A stretch of 61,009 bases of DNA from Mageeibacillus sp. UBA6976 (GTDB lineage: Bacteria > Bacillota > Clostridia > Saccharofermentanales > Saccharofermentanaceae), in assembly GCA_002450155.1 (NCBI GenBank), contig DJYO01000005.1, positions 1 through 61,009 on the forward strand, written 5' to 3'. Shown piece after piece: positions 44,401 through 52,578 of the stretch (within the stretch, counting starts at the first letter, position 1; the number at the start of each line of letters is the position of its first letter). The notes under the pieces were generated by a model, which searched no databases, had not been told where the DNA came from, and saw only the letters and a list, made by a program, of their open reading frames with translations. Both the position numbers and the translations under genes were made by a program.

Positions 44401-44849
44401 GATACGATGATCTTATGTCCGATCATCTGCTCATCGAATTTATATCCGTCTATAACGATCTCTCCGGGAGCCTGAGGCATCCTTCCGGCGGTAAGCTTGA
44501 GCTTATTTATGGTATCAGTTATTGAGAGAAACCTTATTGTGCTTAAGCTGCTGCCATTGTCCAGGCTTACCATGGCATCCTGGAATACCGCGCCCTCGCA
44601 GGCACTTACCCCTTCAAGCGCAGAAAGCCTTTTTATATCCTCATCCTCAAAACCTATGGTGGAAATGAGCCTGAAGTCAAACATCTCCGTCTCATCAATA
44701 AATACTCTGCCCGTATCGTAGAAGGACGGTGTTGTCATCTTGAGCCCGGCGAAAAAACCAACCCCCAGAGCAATGATCGCAAGGATCGCTATAAACCGCG
44801 ATAAGCTCATCCTGATAGATCTGAGGCATGTCTTCCAATAAGGTGTCAT
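41406..44849 (-). CDS. FtsX/MacB-type ABC permease with giant extracellular coiled coil
   Basis: The 1147-residue protein has an N-terminal helix (about 15-38), a MacB-like outer domain (about 40-250), a very long coiled coil (about 255-580) built on repeats such as ELTDAHQELIDGSREIEDG and LAEYNAGLARYNEGLEAYN, then three helices of the first FtsX core (about 630-750), a short loop domain and a second FtsX core with three helices (about 1020-1140). Such permeases act as mechanotransducers rather than ordinary channels. It is one base from its ATPase gene. The coil region uses repeated DG/EL codons. Confidence 0.9.
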   Translation of the reverse strand: MTPYWKTCLRSIRMSLSRFIAILAIIALGVGFFAGLKMTTPSFYDTGRVFIDETEMFDFRLISTIGFEDEDIKRLSALEGVSACEGAVFQDAMVSLDNGSSLSTIRFLSITDTINKLKLTAGRMPQAPGEIVIDGYKFDEQMIGHKIIVSDENTQSVRNMLPRGEYTIVGCIRSPLYMNFQRGSTDVGSGQLSYYVYADISEFDTEYYSEVYIRYDHGLGAYMDEYDSWADAKTKELENELEVIIGDRFDGLLRDAYQDLYDGIDEFEDKRSDAARELEDGLTELTDAHQELIDGSREIEDGQQELDDARAQLNDARDTLNDARRELTSSKVILDATDAQLTNAEEQLAGNKDKLDAAYQQILDGRAQIDAGRAEINSNRNELTTSKSQLEGAISSLDQGIDQTQGAIAGIRMQIDNGSEDPSLIPTLEALEAQLSQLQQQKADCQTNLARVEAGLAELDNAEQELSAGEAQLDEAQTQYEAGLAEYNNYYAQVVSGRAEYNAGLARYNEGLEAYNKGKDEYESGLAEYNSGVKELEDARQTLSDGYEEYRDGLAEYIEGRAKFANEISAAFRQNLVYAYKTLEDVERPETFVLGRDTNVGYVCFDNDATIVDGVATVFPIFFFAIAALVCSTTMSRMVADERGQIGTMRALGYSETAITMKYVIYSGSAAVIGCTFGYLGGTKLFPWVIWEVYAMMYGFSDITFHNSFGMFLLCFAISILCTAGVTVYTCVTELKGMPAELIRPKAPLPGKRILLERITFIWKKLKFLYKVSARNVFRFKKRMWMMIIGIAGCTSLLITAFGLYDSICNVVDDQYNNILKYDLSAVFADSYSEDKIRDAMQETKDHFGTEFTYALAQTETVKNNGGGYVRDVEIFISNDAAIDEIFGLTDNKTYELHSWPADGTVAISHILASKNNVKPGDKITVLYGDDETPVELTVGYIFTNYTFHYIMMTPETYKAAFKVRYNPTEVLIVTDDDVLSPYDISTYMASSFDLKSRSITLDSRASFSGTMQRMNYVIVLVVASAAALAFIVLFNLNNINITERVREIATLKVMGFYRGEVGSYVLRENMVLVLMGYVAGIPLGILLHSFVMKQIEMDMVTYNVRIAPQSYFIALGFVLLFSFIVDMVMRRKTDAIDMAESLKSIE

Positions 44850-44850
44850 C

Positions 44851-45552
44851 TTACCATTCTATCTCTTCGACATTTACCGGGGATTCATTTACCACATTGC
44901 TGATAACTTTGCCGTTCTTGACTCTTATTACCCTGTCAGCCATTGCAGTAAGTGCTGAATTATGTGTGATTATGACTACCGTCATGCCCTTGGTAACAGA
45001 CAGCTGCTGCAGGAGCTTAAGGATCGCTTTACCGGTCTGGTAATCGAGAGCTCCCGTAGGTTCGTCGCAGAGCAGCAGTTTAGGATTCTTGGCTATAGCT
45101 CTTGCAATAGCAACTCTCTGCTGCTCTCCTCCTGAAAGCTGTGCGGGGAAATTGTTCTTACGCTCGGCAAGTCCTACCTCGTTCATGAGCATATCGCAGT
45201 CGATGGGGTCTTTGACAAGCTGCGCTGCCATCTCCACATTCTCATAAGCTGTAAGATTTGGGATGAGATTATAGAACTGGAAAACAAAGCCTACGTTGTC
45301 ACGCCTGAATGTTGCAAGCTCTTTGGTCTTGAGCTTGGATATCTCCCTGCCGTCAAGGAACACCTCACCTGTGGTGAGCTTATCCATGCCTCCAAGAATA
45401 TTAAGCAGAGTAGTCTTACCGGCGCCTGACTGACCGACGATAACACAGAGCTCGCCCTTGTTTACAAAGAAATCACAGCCGTTAAGAGCGCATACTTCGA
45501 CATCGCCTGTCCGGTAGACCTTCCTAACATTGCGGAACTCTATATAAGACAA
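44851..45552 (-). CDS. ABC transporter ATPase (LolD/MacB type)
   Basis: This 233-residue protein has Walker A GQSGAGKTT, Q-loop FQFYNLIPNLTAYENV, signature LSGGEQQRVAIARA, Walker B LLLCDEPTGALD and H-loop VIITHNS. It powers the adjacent permease. The start is TTG at 45552 with GGAGGG five bases upstream. It is 12 bp after the transglutaminase/LRR gene and one base before the permease gene, so all belong to one operon with proS. Confidence 0.95.
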   Translation of the reverse strand: MSYIEFRNVRKVYRTGDVEVCALNGCDFFVNKGELCVIVGQSGAGKTTLLNILGGMDKLTTGEVFLDGREISKLKTKELATFRRDNVGFVFQFYNLIPNLTAYENVEMAAQLVKDPIDCDMLMNEVGLAERKNNFPAQLSGGEQQRVAIARAIAKNPKLLLCDEPTGALDYQTGKAILKLLQQLSVTKGMTVVIITHNSALTAMADRVIRVKNGKVISNVVNESPVNVEEIEW

Positions 45553-45564
45553 ACCGTCCCTCCG

Positions 45565-47082
45565 TTATCTGTATTCGATATGCATAGGCTCAACATAGTA
45601 TTGGTCATCTAATGAAGTTATGGATGAGGGAACACTGATATAAAGACATGAACAGTCGTCGAAAGCCCATTTGCCAATATATGTACAGGAATCAGGAACA
45701 TAGACGTAGCTAAGCTCGTCACAATAGTCGAAAGCCTCTCTGCCAATTGATTCAAGACCCTCAGGAAGATATATATATTCCAGATCCTCGCAGGTATTGA
45801 ATGCCTCTGCTTCGATAACCTTAACCGTATCAGGGAGTATTACTCTCGTGATAAGGTCGCAGTCTTTGAAGCAGCCCTGACCTATGGTATCGATGTTTGA
45901 ACCGGGAGCAAAGACTACCTTGTTAAAGTTATTGCATCCGTAAGGGAGGGTTATAGTTCCGCTTCCTGATATGGTCAAGGTGCCGTCCCTTGTAATAGTA
46001 TACGTTGCGTTATCTCCACAAGAGCCTGAGGCTTCAAGGCCGTGAACAGTATCGGCGTCGCAGATCTTATGGTCGAATGAGAATGCCTCGAGGGGGAGCA
46101 GATAGTAGCAGAAACTGATATCGTACTCGTCGTATGTGCCTGTATCCCAGGAATCACCCTCGTAATAGCTTCCGATATCGAAGGTAGGATCCATATAAAA
46201 CCAGGTGCCCTCGATGCATACTGCTGCCCATGCGTGGTCGCAGTCCTCGTTGGTAGGGAGCTCGTCGTCCATCATCTCATCGTAATCAACAAGACCGATG
46301 CCGAACTGCACTGTTGCAGGGATACCCTGTGCTCTGCAAAGAGCGGTAAACACGTTGCCGAAGCCTTCGCATATGGCAATGCCTCTGCGCATAAGACAAA
46401 TAGCGCCGTCCTGATATACCATGCCGGAATCCTCGACCTGAACGCTGTCATAAGCCATCTGGGAGATGATGTAGGTGTAGATATTAAATACCTTCTCCCA
46501 ATCGTTGGTGCAGCCTTCGCAGATCTGTTCTGAATAAGAGATGAGCACAGGATCGTCGCACTCCACATCGTTCTGCGGCTGGAGCATCTCCTGAAGGGAC
46601 TGGGCATCAGTCCTAAGCTCTGAACATCTCTCAAGATTGAAATCGTAGTTAGGTGATTTGTAGAAACGGACATCGCTGCCGTCTAAGATCACATAATTGT
46701 TGGATACATAGAATGTGTAGCCGTCAACCTGATAATTGATATTAACCCGGTATAAGGTATCCTCATCCAGATATCCGTCAAGATCGCAGCTTATGCTGCC
46801 GGAAGATTCATTGAAAGACTTGATCTTACTGCCGCTCTCTGCATTAAAGACGCCGACTGTGACAGTCTCTATGGCATCAGACTGTACATAGAATGATGAT
46901 CCCTCAACACCTACTGTTATGACCCCGCCCTTATATGTCCTGTATTCGTAGGACGTAAAGTCTGCTGATTCAAAGGAGTAATCCGAAGCAGCTTTAATAT
47001 CGGGAGCCTTAAATCCCATAAGCCCGGTAAGAGCAATTGAGACACAGGTTACTGCAGATAATGCGGCTGATACAAAAGACAT
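45565..47082 (-). CDS. Secreted transglutaminase-like protein with BspA-type leucine-rich repeats
   Basis: The 505-residue protein has a signal sequence (about 1-30), an Ig-like region (about 40-145), a transglutaminase-like core (about 190-300) with catalytic Cys in AICEGFG, His in DHAWAAV and Asp in YMDPTFD, then an LRR_5 (BspA-like) domain (about 375-500: TIGQGCFKDCDLITRVILPDTVK, AFDYCDELSYVYVPD). The triad is intact, so it may be a protease or cross-linking enzyme on surface proteins. Its ATG overlaps the proS stop (TAATG). It may be exported to the wall; no anchor motif was seen. Confidence 0.85.
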   Translation of the reverse strand: MSFVSAALSAVTCVSIALTGLMGFKAPDIKAASDYSFESADFTSYEYRTYKGGVITVGVEGSSFYVQSDAIETVTVGVFNAESGSKIKSFNESSGSISCDLDGYLDEDTLYRVNINYQVDGYTFYVSNNYVILDGSDVRFYKSPNYDFNLERCSELRTDAQSLQEMLQPQNDVECDDPVLISYSEQICEGCTNDWEKVFNIYTYIISQMAYDSVQVEDSGMVYQDGAICLMRRGIAICEGFGNVFTALCRAQGIPATVQFGIGLVDYDEMMDDELPTNEDCDHAWAAVCIEGTWFYMDPTFDIGSYYEGDSWDTGTYDEYDISFCYYLLPLEAFSFDHKICDADTVHGLEASGSCGDNATYTITRDGTLTISGSGTITLPYGCNNFNKVVFAPGSNIDTIGQGCFKDCDLITRVILPDTVKVIEAEAFNTCEDLEYIYLPEGLESIGREAFDYCDELSYVYVPDSCTYIGKWAFDDCSCLYISVPSSITSLDDQYYVEPMHIEYR

Positions 47083-48776
47083 TAGATCCCTCTTGCGATA
47101 TCGATCGCTTCTTCCATTGTGACTTCCTTAACTTCTGAGCTGTCTCTCATCTTAACTTCAACGATGCCCTCAGAAGCTCTCCTGCCTACTGTGATCCTAA
47201 CGGGGATACCGATAAGATCCGCATCCTTGAACTTAACGCCGGGGCGCTCGTTCCTGTCATCTATGAGTACTTCTGCTCCGGCTGAAAGGAGCTCTGAATA
47301 GATCTTCTCAGCAAGAGCCATGTTTGTCTCGTCATTTACCTTGGTAGGTACAACGATGACCTTATAAGGAGCTGCGATCGCAGGCCAGATGATACCGTCG
47401 TCATCGTGATGCTGCTCGATGATGGCAGCAAGGACTCTGGATACGCCGATGCCGTAGCATCCCATTATCATGAGATTCTCCTTGCCTTCCTTATCAAGGT
47501 AAACGCAGTTAAGTGCTTCAGAATACTTGGTGCCGAGCTTGAATATGTGACCTACCTCAACACCTCTTGCCATCTTGAGTGTTCCTTTGGAGCACTTGGG
47601 GCAGATGTCGCCCTCCCTGGCATTGGTGATATCGGCGATCTTGTCAGCCTTGAAATCTCTCTCGTAGTTAACATTCTTGAAGTGATAGTCAGTATCGCAG
47701 GCGCCGACTACAAAGTTTCTCATGCCCAAGATCTCAGAATCGGCAACGATCTCTATCTTCTGCTTGAGATCTATAGGTCCTGCGAAACCTACCTTGGCAC
47801 CTGTTATGAGCTCAACATCTGCAAAAGCTGCAAGCTCCATCTCAGTTGCATCGTAGAGATTGCCGAGCTTGGTCTCGTTGATCTCTCTGTCGCCTCTGCA
47901 CATTGCAGCAACGAACTTGCCGTCAATGTTGTAGATTATGGTCTTAACGAAAGCATCTGCTCCGCAGCCCATATAACCTACAAGGTCATCTATGGTCTTG
48001 ACGTCAGGAGTATGTATCTTCTCTACTTCCAGCATGTCAGAAGTATCGGGGGCTCCTCTGAGCCAGCCGGCCTTCTCTTCGTTAGCTGCATATCCGCAGG
48101 CATCGCAGTAGCAGATACCGTCTTCTCCGACTTCGCTCTTGACCATGAATTCCTGTGAACCGGAACCGCCCATAGCGCCGGAGTCTGCATCAACGATGGT
48201 ATAGTCAAGCCCTAACCTGTCGAAGATCCTGCGGTAAGCATCGTACATGTTCTTATAGGACTTATCGAGACCTTCCTCGGAAGTATCAAAAGAATAAGCG
48301 TCCTTCATTACGAATTCTCTGGATCTGATAACGCCGAATCTCGGACGCTTCTCATCTCTATATTTGTGCTGGATCTGATATAAGGTTACAGGGAGCTGCT
48401 TATAAGATCTGATGGAATCCCTGACAACCTCTGTAAAAGGCTCTTCGTGTGTGGGACCTAAGCAGAAACTCCTTCCGCCTCTGTCCGTAAGCCTGAACAT
48501 CTCGGGACCGAACTTTTCCCATCTGCCTGACCCCTGGTAAGCTTCAGCAGGAAGCAGAGCCGGCATAATGAGCTCCTGCGCTCCCGCCCTGTCCATCTCT
48601 TCTCTTATTACTGCCTCGACCTTGCGGTAAGATCTGTAGCCCAGAGGCATAAAGGAATAGATACCTGATGCTGCTTTGCGGATAAGACCTGCCCTTAACA
48701 TCAACTGGTGGGAAGGTATCTCTGCATCTGCAGGGACCTCACGCTGGGTGGCCAAAAACATTTTAGAAACTCTCAT
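47082..48776 (-). CDS. proS: Prolyl-tRNA synthetase (bacterial type)
   Basis: The 564-residue class II synthetase shows motif 1 (IREEMDRAGAQELIMPAL), motif 2 (YRDEKRPRFGVIRSREFVMKDAYSF), the editing insertion domain (about 225-385) with conserved GCDTDYHF-like segments, motif 3 (YGIGVSRVLAAIIEQHHDDDGIIW) and the C-terminal anticodon domain (about 460-564). It charges tRNA-Pro in the cytoplasm and edits mischarged alanine. No T-box was seen upstream. It is the first large gene of an operon with surface and transport genes. Confidence 0.97.
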   Translation of the reverse strand: MRVSKMFLATQREVPADAEIPSHQLMLRAGLIRKAASGIYSFMPLGYRSYRKVEAVIREEMDRAGAQELIMPALLPAEAYQGSGRWEKFGPEMFRLTDRGGRSFCLGPTHEEPFTEVVRDSIRSYKQLPVTLYQIQHKYRDEKRPRFGVIRSREFVMKDAYSFDTSEEGLDKSYKNMYDAYRRIFDRLGLDYTIVDADSGAMGGSGSQEFMVKSEVGEDGICYCDACGYAANEEKAGWLRGAPDTSDMLEVEKIHTPDVKTIDDLVGYMGCGADAFVKTIIYNIDGKFVAAMCRGDREINETKLGNLYDATEMELAAFADVELITGAKVGFAGPIDLKQKIEIVADSEILGMRNFVVGACDTDYHFKNVNYERDFKADKIADITNAREGDICPKCSKGTLKMARGVEVGHIFKLGTKYSEALNCVYLDKEGKENLMIMGCYGIGVSRVLAAIIEQHHDDDGIIWPAIAAPYKVIVVPTKVNDETNMALAEKIYSELLSAGAEVLIDDRNERPGVKFKDADLIGIPVRITVGRRASEGIVEVKMRDSSEVKEVTMEEAIDIARGI

Positions 48777-48837
48777 ATAAACTGCTCCTCTTTATAAATC
48801 AAGTAATAAGTATAAATCAGAGCAGGCTGTTTTGCAA

Positions 48838-49002
48838 TTACAGGTCGAGAATACCGATGAGGAGGAATACATCCAGGATCCCGCAGATAATGAGGATTAT
48901 GGCACACATAAGATAGACCCGGGAGCGGCGTTTTTCCACATCACGTTCTGTCGTACCGTATTTAGCTTTTTTTGCCGGCTTCTTAATACTGCCAAACGAC
49001 AA
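48838..49002 (-). CDS. Hidden 54-residue single-helix membrane protein
   Basis: Begins with TTG at 49002, eight bases after AGGAGGGGGG, and ends with TAA at 48838. The first 28 residues are strongly basic (KKPAKKAK, EKRRSR) and residues about 29-53 form one hydrophobic helix (VYLMCAIILIICGILDVFLLIG), so it should sit in the membrane with the N-terminus inside. It lies 61 bp before proS in the same direction. Codon use fits the neighbours. Antisense frames here are less convincing. No family known. Confidence 0.6.
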   Translation of the reverse strand: MSFGSIKKPAKKAKYGTTERDVEKRRSRVYLMCAIILIICGILDVFLLIGILDL

Positions 49003-49041
49003 GTTGAACGCCCCCCTCCTCTTATGTTATCAAGTACGTTG

Positions 49042-49047
49042 ATTATA
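49042..49047 (-). promoter_or_regulatory. -10 box for the proS operon
   Basis: TATAAT on the minus strand, about 40 bp before the TTG start of the small membrane protein. No clear -35 at a normal spacing. Confidence 0.45.
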
Positions 49048-49179
49048 GACTCCTGAAGTATGTCATGCTTTGCAACGATATGACAATCAGTTGACAAATA
49101 CTGAGGTTTATCACGGAAGACCGGATACGGGGAAAATGCCCCACTCTTTCCAAGAATTACTTTACAAAAGAACATATGT

Positions 49180-49185
49180 TATAAT
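49180..49185 (+). promoter_or_regulatory. -10 box for the SH3-3D gene
   Basis: TATAAT with a weak TTACTT -35 (49158-49163, 16-nt spacer). The transcript would begin near 49192, leaving room for the GGAGG at 49210-49214. Confidence 0.45.
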
Positions 49186-49221
49186 AAGTTAGATTTTATG
49201 GGCAAAATTGGAGGATCATAT

Positions 49222-50187
49222 TTGAGTATTAAAGATCTGATGAGAGGGCTCAGGCCCGGCAAGGAAGCCATACTTAAAGGCGTAACCACTGGTGTTGTGC
49301 TCGTGCTCTGCGTGGCTTCTTCCTTTGCAGTGCTCCACGTTGTGAACAAGGCACAGGGCGGAACAGTTCTCGCTGATGCCGATGAATTCGTATCCCCTTC
49401 TGAATCAGAGACAGTGACAGAAGAAACCGGAGTATCTGATCCTTCTCAAACAGAAGATATATTAGTAAGTGAGATCTCCGAAGCAATATCTGCCTCGACC
49501 GAGACACTGGTATCCGAATCTGAAGATACTTCTGAGACTACTGAGCAGACTACAATGGCCTCCCAGACTACCACAACTACGGAGACCACCATATCAGAAT
49601 CAGAATTCTACCTTGCTGTATATGCAACAGCTGTACTTAATGTTAGATCAGGTCCGGGCACGGATTACGACATAGTCAAGCAGCTTAATCCCGGTGACCA
49701 GATCGATGTTATCGCCATCACGAGCAACGGATGGTACAAGACTTATAACGGCAACTATGTTTCGATTGACCACACGACTGATGTTGCTCCTACCAATACA
49801 CCCGTACCCACACCGAGACCGACTTCTGCTCCTACCTCTGCAAGAAGCACTACAAGGGCTACCACAACAACAGCAACGGCAGTTGCTCCTTCGGGCGAGG
49901 CTATAAGCTGCAGGATAACATTCTATGGTCCTCAGTCTGTAGGAGACGGTACGTACAGTACGAGCACGGCAACAGGCACAACCTGCGTTCAGGGCAGGAC
50001 ATGTGCTGCTGACTGGTCTGTCTTCCCTGCAGGTTCTACTATCTACATAGAGAACGACCCTCTCGGCGGAGACGGATACTATATCGTTGAGGATCGCGGA
50101 AGTGCCGTTAAGGGACACATAATCGATATCTATGTAGACGACGAATCCGGTTATAATACAACCAGACGCAATGTTTACGCACAGTAA
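49222..50187 (+). CDS. Secreted SH3b - 3D domain protein (cell-wall associated)
   Basis: The 321-residue protein has a signal or anchor helix (about 10-35), a Ser/Thr/Glu-rich linker, an SH3b domain (about 130-185: TAVLNVRSGPGTDYDIVKQL), a Pro/Thr/Ala-rich linker and a C-terminal 3D (DPBB) domain (about 235-321) with the acidic residues in VEDRGSAVKGHIIDIYV. 3D domains occur in MltA-like lytic enzymes and resuscitation factors. TTG at 49222 is chosen because GGAGG is 7 bases upstream; ATG at 49198 has no site. It is 15 bp upstream of the RNase J gene. Confidence 0.87.
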   Translation: MSIKDLMRGLRPGKEAILKGVTTGVVLVLCVASSFAVLHVVNKAQGGTVLADADEFVSPSESETVTEETGVSDPSQTEDILVSEISEAISASTETLVSESEDTSETTEQTTMASQTTTTTETTISESEFYLAVYATAVLNVRSGPGTDYDIVKQLNPGDQIDVIAITSNGWYKTYNGNYVSIDHTTDVAPTNTPVPTPRPTSAPTSARSTTRATTTTATAVAPSGEAISCRITFYGPQSVGDGTYSTSTATGTTCVQGRTCAADWSVFPAGSTIYIENDPLGGDGYYIVEDRGSAVKGHIIDIYVDDESGYNTTRRNVYAQ

Positions 50188-50202
50188 AGGAACACTTTTC
50201 AG

Positions 50203-51978
50203 ATGAGCAATAAGAAAGATAGGCCTGTTAGGATAAACAGGCGTGAGTTTGGCCCTGACATGAATCAGGATACAAGAGATAAAGCCCTCAAGATAATCCC
50301 CCTTGGTGGACTTGGCGAGATCGGCAAGAACATGACCGCCTTTGAATACGGCAACGACATGATCATAATCGACTGCGGCATGAGCTTCCCCGAGGAGAAT
50401 ATGCCGGGCGTAGACTGCGTCATCCAGGACTATACATATGTCAGGAAGAATGTAGATAAATTAAGAGGCATACTCCTGACCCACGGACACGAAGACCACA
50501 TCGGCGCCCTGCCCTATTTCCTAAGGGAGTTTAAATGCCCTGTCTATGGCGGAACCCTTACGATAGAACTGGTCCGTCATAAACTGGAAGACAACAAAGT
50601 CCCCTTAGACGGGATCCGTCTCGAGAAGTGCAAGAATGCAGACGTCATCAAGCTGGGCAGATATTTCGAAGCGGAGTTCATACGAGTCAATCACAGTATC
50701 GCAGATTCCTATGCATTAGCTCTCAAGACACCTGTAGGGACCGTGGTCCACTCAGGAGATTTCAAGATCGATTTTACGCCTATAAACGGCAAGACCATTA
50801 ATCTTCAGAGATTCGGTGAATTAGGTCTGGAGGGCGTGCTCCTCTTTATGTGCGAGAGCACGAATATTGAGATAGAAGGTTTCTCTCCTTCAGAGAAGCA
50901 TGTGGGAGATTCCTTCAAATCCATCTTCAGGAAGGCAGAAGGCAGGATAATAGTAGCCACCTTCTCATCCCATGTACACAGGATGCAGCAGATCATAGGC
51001 GCCGCAGAACACTATGGCAAGCATGTCGCCCTCTCCGGCAGATCCATGATCTCCGTATTTAATATCGCAAATTCCCTGGGTTATATAACCATGGATCCTG
51101 ATACCCTTATAGATATCGACGCCATAGATAACTACGATGACAAAGAGATAGTCATCCTTACTACCGGAAGCCAGGCTGAGCCAATGAGCGCCCTCACGCG
51201 TATGGCCTACGACTCACACCGCTCCGTAGACATCAGGAAGGGCGATACCATAATCATCTCCGCAGACCCTATCCCCGGCAATGAGAAGCCTATATACAGA
51301 GTCATCAACGAACTGTACCGCAAGGGCGCCCATGTTATCTACCAGTCCCTGGCAGATGTTCATGTATCAGGCCACGCCTACCAGAGCGAGCTTGCGATGC
51401 TCCACACCCTGATAAAGCCAAAGTACTTTATCCCCGTCCACGGCGAGTACAGGATGCTCTGCCTCCATAAAGAGATGGCGGTAAACCTCGGCATGAACGA
51501 GGATGACGTCTTTATCTTAGACAATGGTGATGTCTTATCCCTTACAAATGATAAAGCTGAGATAACAGATAAAGTCACGGCTGAAGCCGTCTTGATCGAC
51601 GGTTCCGGAACTATCGGCGCTGACGACAAAGTATTAAATGACAGGCTCCGCTTAAGAGAGGAAGGCTGTGTCAGCATCGCGATAACCCTGTTTAGCGACA
51701 GCGAGGATCTGGCCTGCCCTGTAAGTGTTAATTCCATCGGCTGTTTCGATGACGAGGAGAACTTAAGTGTCATATACGACCTGATCGCAGAAAAGGCAGA
51801 GAATCTCCTTAAGCAGTCCGGCTCCAAGACAGGCAGCGTTGAAGCCTTCATAGCCAAGCGCGCCTTCAGAGAACAATTAAAGAACTTCATCTCCCAGAAG
51901 ACCGGCAGAAAGCCGATGATAATCTGCAACTTAAGCCGCGTTGAGGATCCTGACGATTATTACTACGGTGACAGGTAA
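50203..51978 (+). CDS. rnj: Ribonuclease J
   Basis: The 591-residue protein has the metallo-beta-lactamase and beta-CASP fold: HGHEDHIGALPY (zinc residues, near residue 93-104), SGDFKIDF and the beta-CASP motif region near 255-300, then the RNase J C-terminal domain. It acts as 5' to 3' exonuclease and endonuclease in mRNA decay and rRNA processing. AAGGA is 13 bases before the ATG. It follows the SH3-3D gene closely. RNase J1 or J2 cannot be told from sequence alone. Confidence 0.94.
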   Translation: MSNKKDRPVRINRREFGPDMNQDTRDKALKIIPLGGLGEIGKNMTAFEYGNDMIIIDCGMSFPEENMPGVDCVIQDYTYVRKNVDKLRGILLTHGHEDHIGALPYFLREFKCPVYGGTLTIELVRHKLEDNKVPLDGIRLEKCKNADVIKLGRYFEAEFIRVNHSIADSYALALKTPVGTVVHSGDFKIDFTPINGKTINLQRFGELGLEGVLLFMCESTNIEIEGFSPSEKHVGDSFKSIFRKAEGRIIVATFSSHVHRMQQIIGAAEHYGKHVALSGRSMISVFNIANSLGYITMDPDTLIDIDAIDNYDDKEIVILTTGSQAEPMSALTRMAYDSHRSVDIRKGDTIIISADPIPGNEKPIYRVINELYRKGAHVIYQSLADVHVSGHAYQSELAMLHTLIKPKYFIPVHGEYRMLCLHKEMAVNLGMNEDDVFILDNGDVLSLTNDKAEITDKVTAEAVLIDGSGTIGADDKVLNDRLRLREEGCVSIAITLFSDSEDLACPVSVNSIGCFDDEENLSVIYDLIAEKAENLLKQSGSKTGSVEAFIAKRAFREQLKNFISQKTGRKPMIICNLSRVEDPDDYYYGDR

Positions 51979-52038
51979 GCCCCAATTAAGAGACGCTTAT
52001 CTTCTTCCTCTTCCCTATCAGCTTAAGGATAAGGGGGA

Positions 52039-52512
52039 TCAATTCATAATGAACATATCCTTGAACTCATCGATCGTATAGGTATCGGTATCCCCCGGGA
52101 GAGTTACAAAGCTATAAGCATTATTTGCCTCTGCAACAGGAAACACGTCCTCTGTCCAGAGGACTGTGCCTACTTCAAGGATCTTGACCGTCTGATTGGC
52201 TGTCATTCCATAGGACTCCGCATTAATATACTCAAATCCTGCATTGGCATGTCCCGTATCGATCTTATAGATATAAGTGTCAAAGGTAAGCTCGCCTGAG
52301 CCGCCGTGGAACACTGCGATATAGTCATCTGTTATCTCTTCTCTGGGGACATAATCCTCAGGAATGATTCTTATAATGTAATCCTCGTTTATTTCAACTG
52401 AACTGTCGCTGCTTTCTTCTGCAGGAGCTTCTTTCCTGACAAAACAGCCTGATATAAAGAGCATAGGCACGGCAATACAAAGGATAAGTAATATTCCGGA
52501 TCTTCTAAACAT
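52039..52512 (-). CDS. Small lipoprotein downstream of the rel gene
   Basis: This 157-residue protein has an N-terminal helix with lipobox FISGC (Cys 22), an Ala/Glu/Ser linker and a compact outer domain (about 45-150) with alternating Tyr/Asp strands (YIIRIIPEDYVP, TYIYKIDTG). AAGGGGG precedes the ATG. It follows the rel gene by 66 bp in the same direction. No function assigned. Confidence 0.75.
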   Translation of the reverse strand: MFRRSGILLILCIAVPMLFISGCFVRKEAPAEESSDSSVEINEDYIIRIIPEDYVPREEITDDYIAVFHGGSGELTFDTYIYKIDTGHANAGFEYINAESYGMTANQTVKILEVGTVLWTEDVFPVAEANNAYSFVTLPGDTDTYTIDEFKDMFIMN

Positions 52513-52578
52513 ATAAGCAGCCCCCTTTTTATTCTTACCTGTAAAACAGTTAAGGAAGGCATAATGTTGCAGGAGCTA

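Noticed and set aside
47406..48158. 250-codon plus-strand frame inside proS
   Set aside because: It lies wholly antisense to a well-supported synthetase gene and has no family pattern or ribosome site.
48784..49100. Possible T-box or other riboswitch upstream of proS
   Set aside because: No T-box sequence, specifier loop or terminator/antiterminator pair was seen in the short leader, and a small gene occupies most of it.
48832..49175. Longer frames on both strands (74 and 92 codons) overlapping the small membrane protein
   Set aside because: Neither has a ribosome site or plausible protein pattern; the TTG-started 54-codon frame has both.
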